The notes: a model not told the origin generated them from the letters alone. 64,000 bases of DNA from Brucella sp. 21LCYQ03 (GCF_023554105.1 NZ_JAMJWE010000001.1:124001-188000); one strand, 5' to 3'; counted from the stretch's first letter, positions 17,346 through 26,692 are shown. A program made the numbers and translations.

Positions 17346-18193
17346 TGAGCGAGATCGTTCTCGAAGCGCGCGACATCAAGCGCGATTACCATGTTGGCGG
17401 CGGTCTTTTTGGCAAGCCAAAAGTCGTTCATGCTGTTAAAGGCGTGAGCTTCAAGCTTGAAAAGGGCAAGACGCTGGCAATCGTCGGTGAATCAGGCTGC
17501 GGTAAGTCTACACTTGCCCGTATCCTGACCATGATCGATCCACAGACCTCCGGCGATCTGATGATCGGCGGTAAGGATGTGAACATTGCCCGCGACGGCC
17601 TGACACCCGAAATGCGCCAGAAGGTGCAGATCGTGTTTCAGAACCCATATGGCTCGCTCAATCCGCGCCAGAAGATCGGTGATGTGCTGGCTGAGCCTTT
17701 GTTGCTCAACACCAACATGTCTGCCAAAGAGCGTCGCGAAAAGTCGATGGAAATGCTGCTTAAGGTTGGTCTTGGCAAAGAGCATTTCAATCGCTATCCG
17801 CATATGTTCTCCGGTGGTCAGCGTCAGCGTATCGCCATTGCGCGTGCCTTGATGCTCAATCCGAAGCTGCTCATTCTCGATGAGCCGGTTTCAGCGCTTG
17901 ATCTCTCGGTGCAGGCACAGGTGCTCAACATTCTTTCGGATTTGCAGGAAGAATTTGGCCTGACTTACGTCTTCATCAGCCACGATCTTTCGGTCGTGCG
18001 TTACATCGCTGACGAAGTGATGGTGATGTATTTTGGCGAAGTGGTTGAGTATGGCACGCGTGAAGAGGTGTTTAACAACCCGCAGCACGACTATACTAAG
18101 AAGCTGTTTGCTGCGACTCCGCGTGCGGATGTCGATGCAATCCGCGCCCGCGTAGAAGCACGCGCTGCTGCTCGTCAGGCTGCTCAGGCATAA
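17342..18193 (+). CDS. dppF: Dipeptide ABC transporter ATPase DppF
   Basis: 283 residues with Walker A GESGCGKST, signature FSGGQRQRIAIARAL, Walker B LILDEPVSALDLS and the C-terminal oligo/dipeptide domain around QHDYTKKLFAATP. It works as a heterodimer with DppD to drive uptake. ATG 17345 (MSEIVLEA) is an alternative start one codon later. It is the last gene of dppABCDF and is closed by a strong terminator shared with choV. Confidence 0.95.
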   Translation: MMSEIVLEARDIKRDYHVGGGLFGKPKVVHAVKGVSFKLEKGKTLAIVGESGCGKSTLARILTMIDPQTSGDLMIGGKDVNIARDGLTPEMRQKVQIVFQNPYGSLNPRQKIGDVLAEPLLLNTNMSAKERREKSMEMLLKVGLGKEHFNRYPHMFSGGQRQRIAIARALMLNPKLLILDEPVSALDLSVQAQVLNILSDLQEEFGLTYVFISHDLSVVRYIADEVMVMYFGEVVEYGTREEVFNNPQHDYTKKLFAATPRADVDAIRARVEARAAARQAAQA

Positions 18194-18212
18194 AGCTCTT
18201 TAAATTGAAAAA

Positions 18213-18246
18213 TAAAACGCCGCCTTTTTAAGGCGGCGTTTTTGTT
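18213..18246. terminator. Bidirectional terminator dppF/choV
   Basis: AAAACGCCGCC (18213-18223) and GGCGGCGTTTT (18231-18241) make an 11-bp perfect stem. Confidence 0.9.
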
Positions 18247-18259
18247 TTGAAAATGGGCT

Positions 18260-19309
18260 CTAATGCTGTCCGCGCTGCTGATGCCAGGAGAGCGCCCGAA
18301 CAATGTCATCGGCGTTGATTTTGCCGATAATAACGCCATTCTCAACAATGCCGACATCGCCGCTGCTATCAGCAACTGATTTCATCAATTCACGAACGAG
18401 CGTTTCTTTTCGTGTCGTCGCTGCAAAGGGGCGAGGAGCTGCATTGCGATCAAACGGAGTCATGATGTCGCCCGCCTGCAGGACGCCAAGCGGGTTCATA
18501 TGGGCAACAAAATCTGCAACATACCGATCAGCTGGGTTGAGAAGAATGTCTTGCGGTGTCCCACATTGCACAATACGCCCGCCTTCCATGATCGCGATGC
18601 GATTGCCGATCTTCATAGCTTCATCAAGATCGTGGCTAACGAACACAATCGTTTTCTTAAGCCGTGATTGAAACGCCAGAAGTTCGTCCTGCAAGCGTGT
18701 GCGGATCAGTGGATCAAGTGCCGAGAACGGCTCATCCATCAGCAAAATGGGTGCTCCGGTGGCAAATGCACGGGCAAGGCCAACGCGCTGCTGCATACCG
18801 CCGGAAAGTTCACCGACCTTGCGCTTGGCCCATTCTTGTAGACCGACAAGTTCGAGCTGTTTACGCGCTTGGGCAAGACGTTCCTGTTTGCTCATGCCGG
18901 AAATTTCGAGGCCGAAGGCAACGTTTTCTTCAACCGTACGCCATGGCAGCAAGCCGAATTGCTGAAACACCATCGAAACGAGTTCGGTCCTCAGATGCCG
19001 CAGTGTTTTGCGGTCGGCATTGCCGACATCAATCGTGCGTTCGCCATCGCGGATCAGAACGCGACCACGCGAAATCGGATTAAGCCGATTAATGGCGCGC
19101 AACAGCGTCGATTTGCCAGAACCAGACAGGCCCATCAGGACAAGAATCTCGCCTTCCTGAATATTGAGCGAGCAGTCGTGCACGCCAAGAACCAGATCGG
19201 TTTCGGCCTGAATTTCCGAGCGCGAAGCACCGCGATCTGCCAGTTCCAGCGCGCTATCGGCATTTTTGCCGAATATGATGCTGACGTCTTCTACGGAAAT
19301 GATCGTCAT
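18260..19309 (-). CDS. choV: Choline ABC transporter ATPase ChoV
   Basis: 349 residues of the glycine betaine/proline-type ATPase family: Walker A GLSGSGKST, Q-loop VFQQFGLLPWRTV, signature LSGGMQQRVGLARA, Walker B ILLMDEPFSALDPL. A C-terminal part (about 280-340) is CBS-like (VGIVENGVIIGKINADDIV). In Sinorhizobium ChoXWV imports choline with high affinity for growth and betaine synthesis. GGAGAG precedes ATG 19309. It is the third gene of choXWV, 11 bp after choW. Confidence 0.92.
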   Translation of the reverse strand: MTIISVEDVSIIFGKNADSALELADRGASRSEIQAETDLVLGVHDCSLNIQEGEILVLMGLSGSGKSTLLRAINRLNPISRGRVLIRDGERTIDVGNADRKTLRHLRTELVSMVFQQFGLLPWRTVEENVAFGLEISGMSKQERLAQARKQLELVGLQEWAKRKVGELSGGMQQRVGLARAFATGAPILLMDEPFSALDPLIRTRLQDELLAFQSRLKKTIVFVSHDLDEAMKIGNRIAIMEGGRIVQCGTPQDILLNPADRYVADFVAHMNPLGVLQAGDIMTPFDRNAAPRPFAATTRKETLVRELMKSVADSSGDVGIVENGVIIGKINADDIVRALSWHQQRGQH

Positions 19310-19320
19310 AGCCAGCTCTC

Positions 19321-20157
19321 CTATTTGTCCCGTGCAGCCCGGAAGATGCGATCGAGCACGATTGCAACAACGACGATAATAAAGCCTGCTTCGAAACCGA
19401 GCGAGATGTTGACGGAATTAAGGCCCCGTACAACAGGTACGCCAAGACCGTCTGCGCCGACAAGGGCTGCAATCACCACCATCGACAGTGACAGCATGAT
19501 GGTTTGAGTGAGGCCCGCCAGAATCTGCGGCATCGCATAAGGCAGTTCGATCTTCCAAAGCAGTTGACGGCGGGAAGCACCGAAAGCTTCGCCGGCTTCA
19601 GTTAGTGACGATGGTGTAGAGGAAATGCCGAGTTGGGTTAGTCGAATAGGAGCAGGTATGACAAAGATGACTGTTGCAAGGAGACCGGGGACCATGCCGA
19701 TACCAAAGAAGACGATAGCTGGGATCAGATAGACGAATGTTGGCAATGTCTGCATCAGATCGAGAATAGGGCGCATAATCGCATAGAGTTTTGGACGATG
19801 TGCAGCGGCTATGCCCAGTGGCACGCCAATAGCCATACAAACAAAGCAAGAAGAAAGAACAAGTGTCAATGTTTTGAGGGTAGGGTCCCAATAACCCTGA
19901 TTAATGATGAATAGAAAACCTAAAATGGTGAGCACGACTACTGAAATACGACGCTGTATCAGCCATGCAACGATAGCGAAGAGGGCAATAAGAACGAGCG
20001 GATGAGGGAGCTGCAAGAGATATAATAGGCCATCAATCAGACCCTGCATAATTGTTGCAAGAGTGTCGAAGAAAAGCCCCCAATGCGTCGTAAGCCAGTC
20101 GACCACCGATTTTGCGGTCGGTCCAACTGGGATTTTATAGTCCGTCAGCCAGTTCAA
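19321..20157 (-). CDS. choW: Choline ABC transporter permease ChoW
   Basis: 278 residues with about seven membrane segments and an EAA-like loop (EAGEAFGASRRQLLWKIELPYAM). The N-terminal IPVGPTAKSVVDWLTTHW stretch is typical of ProW/ChoW. The start is TTG 20157, with AGGAGA seven bases before it. It forms the membrane channel for ChoX-delivered choline. The gap of 85 bp to choX contains a GC-rich inverted repeat (GGCCGCGGT/GCCCGCGGCC, about 20207-20228), perhaps limiting read-through. Confidence 0.92.
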   Translation of the reverse strand: MNWLTDYKIPVGPTAKSVVDWLTTHWGLFFDTLATIMQGLIDGLLYLLQLPHPLVLIALFAIVAWLIQRRISVVVLTILGFLFIINQGYWDPTLKTLTLVLSSCFVCMAIGVPLGIAAAHRPKLYAIMRPILDLMQTLPTFVYLIPAIVFFGIGMVPGLLATVIFVIPAPIRLTQLGISSTPSSLTEAGEAFGASRRQLLWKIELPYAMPQILAGLTQTIMLSLSMVVIAALVGADGLGVPVVRGLNSVNISLGFEAGFIIVVVAIVLDRIFRAARDK

Positions 20158-20242
20158 CGATTCTGTCTCCTGCTGCGTGCTTTTTCTTTTTCATGTTTGC
20201 AAAGGTACAGGCCGCGGTTGCCCGCGGCCCTGAATATCAAGA

Positions 20243-21211
20243 CTACAGGCCGAGTTCTGCCTTGACAGCTGGCAGACCTTCCTTGCCGTCGAGCGTGGTC
20301 ACGCCGTCAAGCCACTTGTCGAGCACGGCAGGATTTGCCTTGAGCCAAGCGGTTGCAGCTTTTGCTGGTTCTTCGCCGTCATCCAAGATCTTGCCCATGA
20401 TCTCGTTTTCCATTTCTAGCTGGAATTCAAGATTGGTCAGGAACTTGCCGACATTCGGGCATTCCTGCGCATAGCCAGCGCGGATATTGGTTTCGACTGT
20501 CGCGCCGCCGAGGTTTGGCCCAAAGAAATCATCGCCGCCTGTTAGATAAGCGATTTCAAAGCGCTTGTTCATCGGATGTGGTTCCCATGCGAGGAAGACA
20601 ACCGGATCTTTGCTCTTAATGCTGCGCGCGACTTGCGCCAGCATGCCCTGTTCCGACGATTCTGCCAACTCAAAGGATTTGAGGCCAAAGGCATCCTTGG
20701 TGATCATGTCGAGGATCAGGCGGTTGCCGTCATTGCCGGGCTCAATGCCGTAAATCTTGCCGCCCAGCTTATCTTTGAAAGCTGCAATGTCTTTGAAGTC
20801 TTTGAGGCCTTCATCATAGGCATATTTTGGCACGGCGAGCGTGTATTTCGCGCCTGTCAGATTGGTGCGCAGTGTCTCAACGCTCTTATCATCCAGATAA
20901 GGCTTGAGGTCGGCACTCATCGACGGGTTCCAGTAGCCAAGGAAAACATCAATGTCTTTCTTGCTCAGCGACGCATAGGTCACGGGCACGGAGAGGACCT
21001 TGATGTCGGTCTTGTAGCCAAGGCCCTTGAGAACCTCGGTTGCTACAGCCGTGGTCGAGGTGATGTCGGTCCAGCCCACATCGGAGAAGCGAACGGTCGA
21101 GCAGCTTTCCGCCTCGGCAGCGCTGGCGGCTGCTGGAATGGCAAAGATGGCTGTGGTGACTGCCAGCATATTCAATACGCGTTTGATTGAAGGCGTTGAT
21201 GTGGACTTCAT
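20243..21211 (-). CDS. choX: Choline-binding periplasmic protein ChoX
   Basis: 322 residues. Sec signal (about 1-30, LAVTTAIFAIPAAASA) followed by an OpuAC fold. The aromatic residues expected to line the choline site are present in VRFSDVGWTDITST, FLGYWNPSM, KYTLAVPKYAYDEG and VFLAWEPHPMN. ATG 21211 is chosen: the upstream ATG at 21223 is itself part of the ribosome site ATGGAGAGAG. Choline specificity rests on the likeness to rhizobial ChoX and on choW/choV downstream. Confidence 0.92.
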   Translation of the reverse strand: MKSTSTPSIKRVLNMLAVTTAIFAIPAAASAAEAESCSTVRFSDVGWTDITSTTAVATEVLKGLGYKTDIKVLSVPVTYASLSKKDIDVFLGYWNPSMSADLKPYLDDKSVETLRTNLTGAKYTLAVPKYAYDEGLKDFKDIAAFKDKLGGKIYGIEPGNDGNRLILDMITKDAFGLKSFELAESSEQGMLAQVARSIKSKDPVVFLAWEPHPMNKRFEIAYLTGGDDFFGPNLGGATVETNIRAGYAQECPNVGKFLTNLEFQLEMENEIMGKILDDGEEPAKAATAWLKANPAVLDKWLDGVTTLDGKEGLPAVKAELGL

Positions 21212-21752
21212 TTCTCTCTCCATTTGAGCGCTTTCGATCTGATGAAATCAGATCGGCGCCCTCATTATTGTTTTAACGCGCATCTTATCCAAAAGCCGTT
21301 AAAGACTTTTTGGAATGCGCTCTCACCGGGCCCCTTGGTCGAATTGATTATTGTTCCGGTTCCAGCTTTTAGCAAACACCAAAGATTTCGCCGATCAAGT
21401 ACCATTGCGGCGAAAATATTTCTGATTGCGACTTTCGGGGGTGTTGTACTCGTTTTTCTGGGCCGTCAGACAAAAGTTCGGCACATAAAGCAGTCTGGCC
21501 GAAGCGGGGCGAAGTGGTGCCATGTTACCCACGGCTTGTTTCGTTTCAACCCTCGCAACGCGAAAAGCTTCGATAATTGCCGCAAGACGCTGCTCGATGG
21601 TTGTCGAAAAGCCAGCCACACTCTATTTGAAGATCAGGACAAGAGTTCGTGTTTAATGGCTGGTGATATGTTGCATTTCAGATGTAGTTTCGCCGGTAGC
21701 GTAAAAGTGTCAGAGAGCCTGTAATTGCAGGCAACAGGAAGGATTTTAGACA
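21212..21752. other. 541-bp spacer between choX and the DUF2333 gene
   Basis: No gene is supported here. Short open frames exist on both strands (21224-21724 plus, 21395-21619 minus), but neither shows a known motif, and the plus one has no credible composition. The spacer holds a diverged family 1 repeat at 21275-21321 and must contain the choX promoter. Confidence 0.6.
21275..21321. repeat. Dispersed palindrome family 1, diverged copy C
   Basis: AACGCGCATCTTATCC, then AAAAGCCGTTAAAGAC and TTTTTGGAATGCGCT: same frame of arms as copies D and E with several changes. Confidence 0.65.
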
Positions 21753-22997
21753 GTGTGGAATGCAGTTCGGGGCGTTTTCTCCTTCCTTGGCCGATTTATC
21801 GCAGCATTGGCGCGATTAATTGCTGTTCCGCTCGGTGCTTTATGGCGGCTTTTTCTGAAGCTCGGAAATTTGTGGAAAGTCGCCGTTGCGGTCTTCGTTA
21901 TTGGATTTGGCGGTCTTTACGTCTATTTTATCTGGCAAACGCAGGTCTGGACAAACTTCGATCCCGACTATCCGGCCAAATATAGCTACCAAACGGCGGT
22001 GACGCCGGGCGAAGAGTTGCAGACGACACCTGCGCCATTAGCATCAACGCCAGCACCTTCGACAAACACGCCAAGTGGCACCGACACCACGCCGACCACT
22101 GGCGATAGCGAGACGACAACCGAAACTGAAACTCCAGTCGACACGCAGCCGATGCAGGCAGCGCAAATTCCATCAACTGCGCGCAAATGTTCGCCATCAG
22201 CCATTGCTGAAGTGGCCGCCGATCTCACTGATTTTAATGTGAACCAGAATGCATGGATTTCCTCCATGCTGCTCTACAAGCTTGGTTTCTTTGGCATTGA
22301 TTGGGACCGCACGCCATTCCTTGATAATAAGGCTTCATTCCAGCGTGGCATCAATGCTGCGGTACGTCGTACGGCTATCGAGCTCGTTGATAATATTGGC
22401 CGTCTGCGTGGCACATCGCAGATTGATAGCGATCTGCAGAAGGCACGTGGAAATCTGCAGTTTGCCGAAGATTCCTGGTATTTTGGCTTGAGCCCATTTG
22501 GCCCTAAGACACCAACACCAAGCTATTATCGTTCTGCAATCAAAGATCTGCGTTCGTTCAACACGCGTCTGCAAACCTGTCAGGTTACCTTTGATGCACG
22601 CGCCGACAATCTGATCCAGCTGGTCGACCGTATTGCGAGTGATCTGGGCTCGACCTCGGCAATCCTTAAGGACCGCGCCGAAAACTATCATGCCGGTTGG
22701 TTTGATACACGCGCCGATGATCGCTTCTGGTTCGCCTATGGCCAGCTCTATGCTTATTACGGTATCCTGCGTGCTGCACATTCGGATTTCCGTGGTGTGT
22801 TGGCTGAAAAGCATCTCGATGGTGTATGGGACGAAATGGAGCGGCAGTTGCGCTCAGCGCTCGATATGCAGCCATTCATTGTTTCCAACGGCAGCCCGGA
22901 TGCATGGTTTACGCCATCGCATCTCACGACTATGGGCTTTTATATTCTGCGTGTGCGTTCCAATCTGGTCGACGTGAAGCAGGTTCTGGAGCGCTAA
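21753..22997 (+). CDS. DUF2333 membrane-anchored protein
   Basis: 414 residues from GTG 21753, preceded by GGAAGGA. One membrane segment at about 42-62 (KVAVAVFVIGFGGLYVYFIW) is followed by a Thr/Pro/Ser-rich linker (about 88-135) and a conserved helical domain (about 145-410) with WISSMLLYKLGFFGIDWDRTP and FVSNGSPDAWFTPSHL-like ends. It belongs to DUF2333, widespread in Proteobacteria and of unknown function. The linker suggests a periplasmic domain held away from the inner membrane. Six bases separate it from the Rsm22-like gene, so they are probably co-transcribed. Confidence 0.85.
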   Translation: MWNAVRGVFSFLGRFIAALARLIAVPLGALWRLFLKLGNLWKVAVAVFVIGFGGLYVYFIWQTQVWTNFDPDYPAKYSYQTAVTPGEELQTTPAPLASTPAPSTNTPSGTDTTPTTGDSETTTETETPVDTQPMQAAQIPSTARKCSPSAIAEVAADLTDFNVNQNAWISSMLLYKLGFFGIDWDRTPFLDNKASFQRGINAAVRRTAIELVDNIGRLRGTSQIDSDLQKARGNLQFAEDSWYFGLSPFGPKTPTPSYYRSAIKDLRSFNTRLQTCQVTFDARADNLIQLVDRIASDLGSTSAILKDRAENYHAGWFDTRADDRFWFAYGQLYAYYGILRAAHSDFRGVLAEKHLDGVWDEMERQLRSALDMQPFIVSNGSPDAWFTPSHLTTMGFYILRVRSNLVDVKQVLER

Positions 22998-23003
22998 ACT
23001 TTA

Positions 23004-23966
23004 ATGGAACTACCATCACTATTGCGACAGGCCGTGGATGCTGCGCTCGAAGGTGTGGCTCTGGCCGACCTTAAGCGTGCATCTGATGTGCTGTCGCGGC
23101 GCTATCGTGCGGAAACGCGCGATGGGCGTTTGCATATTTCTGATGATCTGGCGGCCAAGGCCTATCTGGCTGCACGCCTTCCTGCGACTTATGCCGCAGT
23201 GCGTGCAAGCTTGGAGAGTGTTGCTGAAGTTTGCCCCGATTTTGTTCCTCAGACGATGCTGGATGTCGGCTGCGGGCCGGGAACGGCCCTTTGGGCTGCA
23301 CGCGATTGCTGGCCTGATTTGCAGTCTGCCACGATGATCGAGGCAAGCCCGGAAATCCGCGCTGTTGGCAGCAAACTTGCGACAGATATCGGGCTTCAAA
23401 CCGAATGGCGGGCCGCTGATCTGATTAAAGAAAAGCCGGATCTGCCGCAGGCCGATCTGGTGACGATTGCTTATGTGCTCGATGAACTGGCACCGCTTGA
23501 CCGCAAGGCACTCGTTGAAAAGCTCTGGGCTTCGGCGCAACATTTGTTTGTGATTGTGGAACCGGGAACACCAGCTGGCTGGCAGCGTATTCTCGATGCA
23601 CGTGCTGTACTGTTAGAACAAGGCGCGCATATTGCAGCGCCTTGTACCCATCAGCTGGATTGTCCGATAGCAGCACCGGATTGGTGTCATTTTTCGCGTC
23701 GTGTTGCGCGGTCGCGGATCCATCGTTTGACTAAGGACGCCGAAGTTCCGTGGGAAGATGAGAAATTCATCTATCTTGCGGCAACACGCGATCCATCGCT
23801 TGCGGCGTTAGCGCGAGTTATCGCGGCAACACGTGTTGGAGGCGGCAAGGTTTCCATCAAACTTTGCAATGATGATGGAAGTGCTGAGGAGCGTCTTGTT
23901 ACCAAGCGAGACGGCGAGCTCTTCCGCTGGGCTCGGCGTGCTGACTGGGGTGATGCGTATTTATGA
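23004..23966 (+). CDS. Rsm22-like small ribosomal subunit SAM-dependent methyltransferase
   Basis: 320 residues. SAM motif I is LDVGCGPGTALWAA (about 88-101), the acidic loop is ATMIEASPEI, and LVTIAYVLDEL follows. A cysteine-rich stretch around APCTHQLDCP and PDWCHFSRRV (about 213-235) matches the Rsm22 family (COG5459), homologous to a mitochondrial ribosome assembly factor with a metal-binding site. The target RNA in bacteria is not established. It follows the DUF2333 gene by six bases and overlaps the convergent MFS gene by six bases at the 3' end. Confidence 0.85.
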   Translation: MELPSLLRQAVDAALEGVALADLKRASDVLSRRYRAETRDGRLHISDDLAAKAYLAARLPATYAAVRASLESVAEVCPDFVPQTMLDVGCGPGTALWAARDCWPDLQSATMIEASPEIRAVGSKLATDIGLQTEWRAADLIKEKPDLPQADLVTIAYVLDELAPLDRKALVEKLWASAQHLFVIVEPGTPAGWQRILDARAVLLEQGAHIAAPCTHQLDCPIAAPDWCHFSRRVARSRIHRLTKDAEVPWEDEKFIYLAATRDPSLAALARVIAATRVGGGKVSIKLCNDDGSAEERLVTKRDGELFRWARRADWGDAYL

Positions 23967-25253
23967 TGCTTGAAGTGCAGGGCGGAGCGATGAGCGTTTA
24001 ATGAGAAACACCATTGCAGCTGCTGCAAAGCACATGGCACCGGCCAGAATAAGCGCTGGTGTGTAGCTATCGTAATCTGTGCGGACAAAGCCTGCAAAGG
24101 CTGCGGCCGCTGCAGCTCCAACCTGATGGCCAGTGAAGACCCAGCCAAAGACCATGCCAGCTTTTTCAGGGCCGAATTGTTCGGCTGCAAGCTTTACGGT
24201 TGGTGGGACTGTTGCAACCCAATCAAGACCATAGAAGACGGCGAAAAGCGCCAATTCATAGATCGAGAAGTCGGTGAAGGTCAGATAGATAAGTGATAAG
24301 CCGCGCAGCGCGTAGAACCAGAACAGAAGCCAGCGATTGTCGTAACGGTCGGTAAGCCAGCCGGACGCAATTGTGCCGATCAGATCGAATGCGCCGATTA
24401 CGGCGAGAATGCCAGCCGCGCCCACAGGCACAATGCCGTAGTCACCACAAAGCGCAATCCAGTGTGTCTGGATCAGGCCGTTTGTGGAAAAGCCACAGAC
24501 AAAGAATGTGAGAAACAAGACCCAGAACGTGGTTGTCATAGAAGCTTCGCGCAATGTCACCAGAGGCGACAGCATCATGTCGCCAAACTTCTTCTTTGGT
24601 TCAGGTGCAGGCATTGGGGCCGTGCGGCCATAGGGCTTGAGGCCAATGTCTGAAGGCTTGTCGCGCATTAATATCAGCACCAGTGCAAGTGCGGCCAGCA
24701 GGAATGAAATGACAATGACCAGTGATGAACGCCAACCTATATTCTGGCTGACACTTGCCAGAATTGGCATGAAGATCAACTGACCTGTTGCATTGCTGGC
24801 GGTCATCATGCCAACGACCAGACCGCGACGCTTCTCAAACCAGCGCGCAGCAACGGTGGCACCAAGGACAAGCGCAGTCATGCCGGTGCCGAGGCCGATG
24901 ATGACGCCCCAGAGCCCTACCATTTGCCATTGCTCAGTCATGAAGATTGAGCCAATAAGCCCAAATGAGATCATAATAAGCGCTGCCATGACCACACGGC
25001 GCAGGCCAAACTGGTTCATAAAAGCGGCAGCAAATGGTCCCATCAATCCAAACAGCACAAGCCGCAATGCCATTGCGAAAGAGATATTCGCATTGGTCCA
25101 GCCAAACTCACTTTGGAGTGGTTCGATCAATATGCCAGCCGAGCCCATGGCGGCGGCAGTCGCCAGCATGGTCAGGAAGGTGACACCAGCGACAACCCAT
25201 CCATAATGGATGTTTCGTTGCGCTAGAAAACTGGCTAGGCGAGCTGAGATCAT
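23961..25253 (-). CDS. Major facilitator superfamily transporter
   Basis: 430 residues with twelve predicted membrane segments and a central cytoplasmic loop (about 190-215, GRTAPMPAPEPKKKFGDM). The first segment is NIHYGWVVAGVTFLTMLA, a start typical of the OFA/monocarboxylate-like MFS group (COG2223 type). ATG 25253 (MISARLASF) is preferred over the ATG at 25295, which adds unlikely charged residues. The marR-type gene upstream on the same strand may control it. Substrate unknown; an organic anion is a guess from subfamily look. Confidence 0.82.
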   Translation of the reverse strand: MISARLASFLAQRNIHYGWVVAGVTFLTMLATAAAMGSAGILIEPLQSEFGWTNANISFAMALRLVLFGLMGPFAAAFMNQFGLRRVVMAALIMISFGLIGSIFMTEQWQMVGLWGVIIGLGTGMTALVLGATVAARWFEKRRGLVVGMMTASNATGQLIFMPILASVSQNIGWRSSLVIVISFLLAALALVLILMRDKPSDIGLKPYGRTAPMPAPEPKKKFGDMMLSPLVTLREASMTTTFWVLFLTFFVCGFSTNGLIQTHWIALCGDYGIVPVGAAGILAVIGAFDLIGTIASGWLTDRYDNRWLLFWFYALRGLSLIYLTFTDFSIYELALFAVFYGLDWVATVPPTVKLAAEQFGPEKAGMVFGWVFTGHQVGAAAAAAFAGFVRTDYDSYTPALILAGAMCFAAAAMVFLIKRSSLRPALQAS

Positions 25254-25376
25254 CTTCGGAACTCTCTGTTTCGGCTGGATTTCGACCCACCACATATTGG
25301 AGGACGAAACCGCTGATTATTTAAAATCCGTGCGGGCTTCAGTCATTGTTTTCAGTCAAATCGCATTCACTCGTTC

Positions 25377-25424
25377 AACGCGTATCTTGTTCCGAAAACC
25401 GCTTCACACTTTTCGGGATGCGCT
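25377..25424. repeat. Dispersed palindrome family 1, copy D
   Basis: AACGCGTATCTTGTTCCG to TTTTCGGGATGCGCT. It differs from copy E at four of 48 positions and lies between marR and the MFS gene. Confidence 0.9.
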
Positions 25425-25431
25425 AAATGCA

Positions 25432-25830
25432 CTACAACGCACCAAGAAGTGCCAGCAATTGCTCGACACCCTTGTGACCCAGTCGCGCTTCGATTTCATT
25501 TTGGGCCTGATCCCACAATGGCCCGCCCAGCTCGACCAGCCTGTGCCCTTCGCTGGTGAGAGCGACGCTCGTTTCGCGATGGTCATTGCTGGAGGCGGGT
25601 TCGATCAAACCCATTTTCTGCAACACTTTTGCATTCCGTCCCATGGTTGAACGGTCCAGCTCGGCGATGCGTGCCAGTTCGGTGAGTGAGATCGCAGATG
25701 CGCGGGATATTTTTCGAAGCAGGCTAAACTGCGCCACGCTGATGCCAAGCGGAGCTAGCGCTTCATCATAAATGGCTGAAGTCTTTCGGGCTGCCAAACG
25801 CAGATCTATGCAAATACAGGAATGAGACAT
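25432..25830 (-). CDS. MarR-family transcriptional regulator
   Basis: 132 residues from ATG 25830 (139 if the upstream ATG 25851 is used). Winged-helix core: SLTELARIAELDRSTMGRNAK (recognition helix) then DHRETSVALTSEGHRLV (wing). Two or three cysteines near the N-terminus (SHSCICIDLR) could sense oxidants, which is an inference. Both possible starts lie within a 34-bp near-perfect palindrome, so self-repression is likely. No Shine-Dalgarno site is seen for either start. Probably regulates the MFS gene 178 bp downstream. Confidence 0.85.
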   Translation of the reverse strand: MSHSCICIDLRLAARKTSAIYDEALAPLGISVAQFSLLRKISRASAISLTELARIAELDRSTMGRNAKVLQKMGLIEPASSNDHRETSVALTSEGHRLVELGGPLWDQAQNEIEARLGHKGVEQLLALLGAL

Positions 25831-25858
25831 AATACGGGTATATACCCGCATTATGTCT
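25825..25858. promoter_or_regulatory. 34-bp near-perfect inverted repeat at the marR start
   Basis: Arms 25825-25841 and 25842-25858 match at 16 of 17 positions; the centre reads CGGGTATATACCCG. It covers the start codon region of the marR-type gene. Confidence 0.8.
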
Positions 25859-25921
25859 TTGGCAATATGTCGAAATGAATTTTAAAAATTGTGGCTCGTG
25901 TTCAGCAAAAAGAAGATGGAA

Positions 25922-26383
25922 TTAAACTGCAATATGCGATGTTTCCTTGACCTCTTCCATCACAGCATAGGTGTGGGATTCACGCACGCCGGGAAGAGAA
26001 AGCAGGGCTTCAGACAAAAAGCGCCGGTAGTGGTCCATATCCGTGACGCGGGCCTTGATCAGATAATCGAAGCCGCCTGCAACCATATGGCATTCCAGAA
26101 TGTCGGGATTGCTGCGTGTGAATGTGGAGAAGGTTTCAAACACTTCCGGGGTGGTGCGGTCGAGTTTGATTTCAATGAAAACCAGCATTGAGCGATCAAG
26201 CATTTTCGGCGATAGATGCGCCGAGTAGCCCAGAATATAGCCTTCGCGGGTTAAGCGTTTGACGCGCTCAGCGGTCGCTGTTTGCGAAAGATTAATACGA
26301 TCAGAAAGTTCAGTGTTGGTCAGTCGGCCGTTTTCCTGAAGCGCAGACAGAATGCTTCTGTCCATCACATCGAGATTCTTCAT
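25922..26383 (-). CDS. Lrp/AsnC-family transcriptional regulator
   Basis: 153 residues from ATG 26383, with GGGGA eight bases before it. HTH: RLTNTELSDRINLSQTATAERVKRL (recognition part SQTATAERVKRL); then the RAM/AsnC effector domain (about 65-150) with HMVAGGFDYLIKARVTDMDHY. Proteins of this kind sense amino acids and form octamers. The likeness to PutR-type regulators is moderate and no target gene adjoins, except the trp region 500 bp upstream in the opposite direction. Longer in-frame starts (26395, 26506) lack a ribosome site. Confidence 0.88.
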   Translation of the reverse strand: MKNLDVMDRSILSALQENGRLTNTELSDRINLSQTATAERVKRLTREGYILGYSAHLSPKMLDRSMLVFIEIKLDRTTPEVFETFSTFTRSNPDILECHMVAGGFDYLIKARVTDMDHYRRFLSEALLSLPGVRESHTYAVMEEVKETSHIAV

Positions 26384-26692
26384 TGATGTCCCCATTTGAC
26401 CGCCTGCAAGAACGGTTCTTTTTGTTTGTTTGCAAATGATCTGCGAACGAAATGAATCCGAAATCGGCGGCGGGCGCAAGACGAAAATGCTTAATCGTTC
26501 ATACAAAATTCCTGATACATCATACTTTTACTTATCTCTGGTTGAGCACTGATAAGGCTGGCAGCTTGAGATATGGGTGAGTAGTGTCTCATATGAATCT
26601 ATTGATTAACCAAAATTACACTTTATAGTTGTAATAATAATTCAACCTGTGGTAATGGTTCTGCATACTAAAAGTCATATTATACTTATACA
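26384..26692. other. Spacer upstream of the lrp-type gene
   Basis: Becomes AT-rich after 26500. No gene is supported. It must hold the lrp promoter; TTCTGC (26659-26664) and TATACT (26681-26686), spacer 16, form a plus-strand promoter candidate for the RNA that follows. Confidence 0.5.

Noticed and set aside
20207..20228. GC-rich inverted repeat between choX and choW as a full terminator
   Set aside because: No T run follows and choW must be read through it; at most a partial attenuator.
21224..21724. 166-codon frame in the choX upstream spacer
   Set aside because: Crosses a dispersed repeat, has no ribosome site and no recognisable domain; kept only as a remark in the spacer entry.
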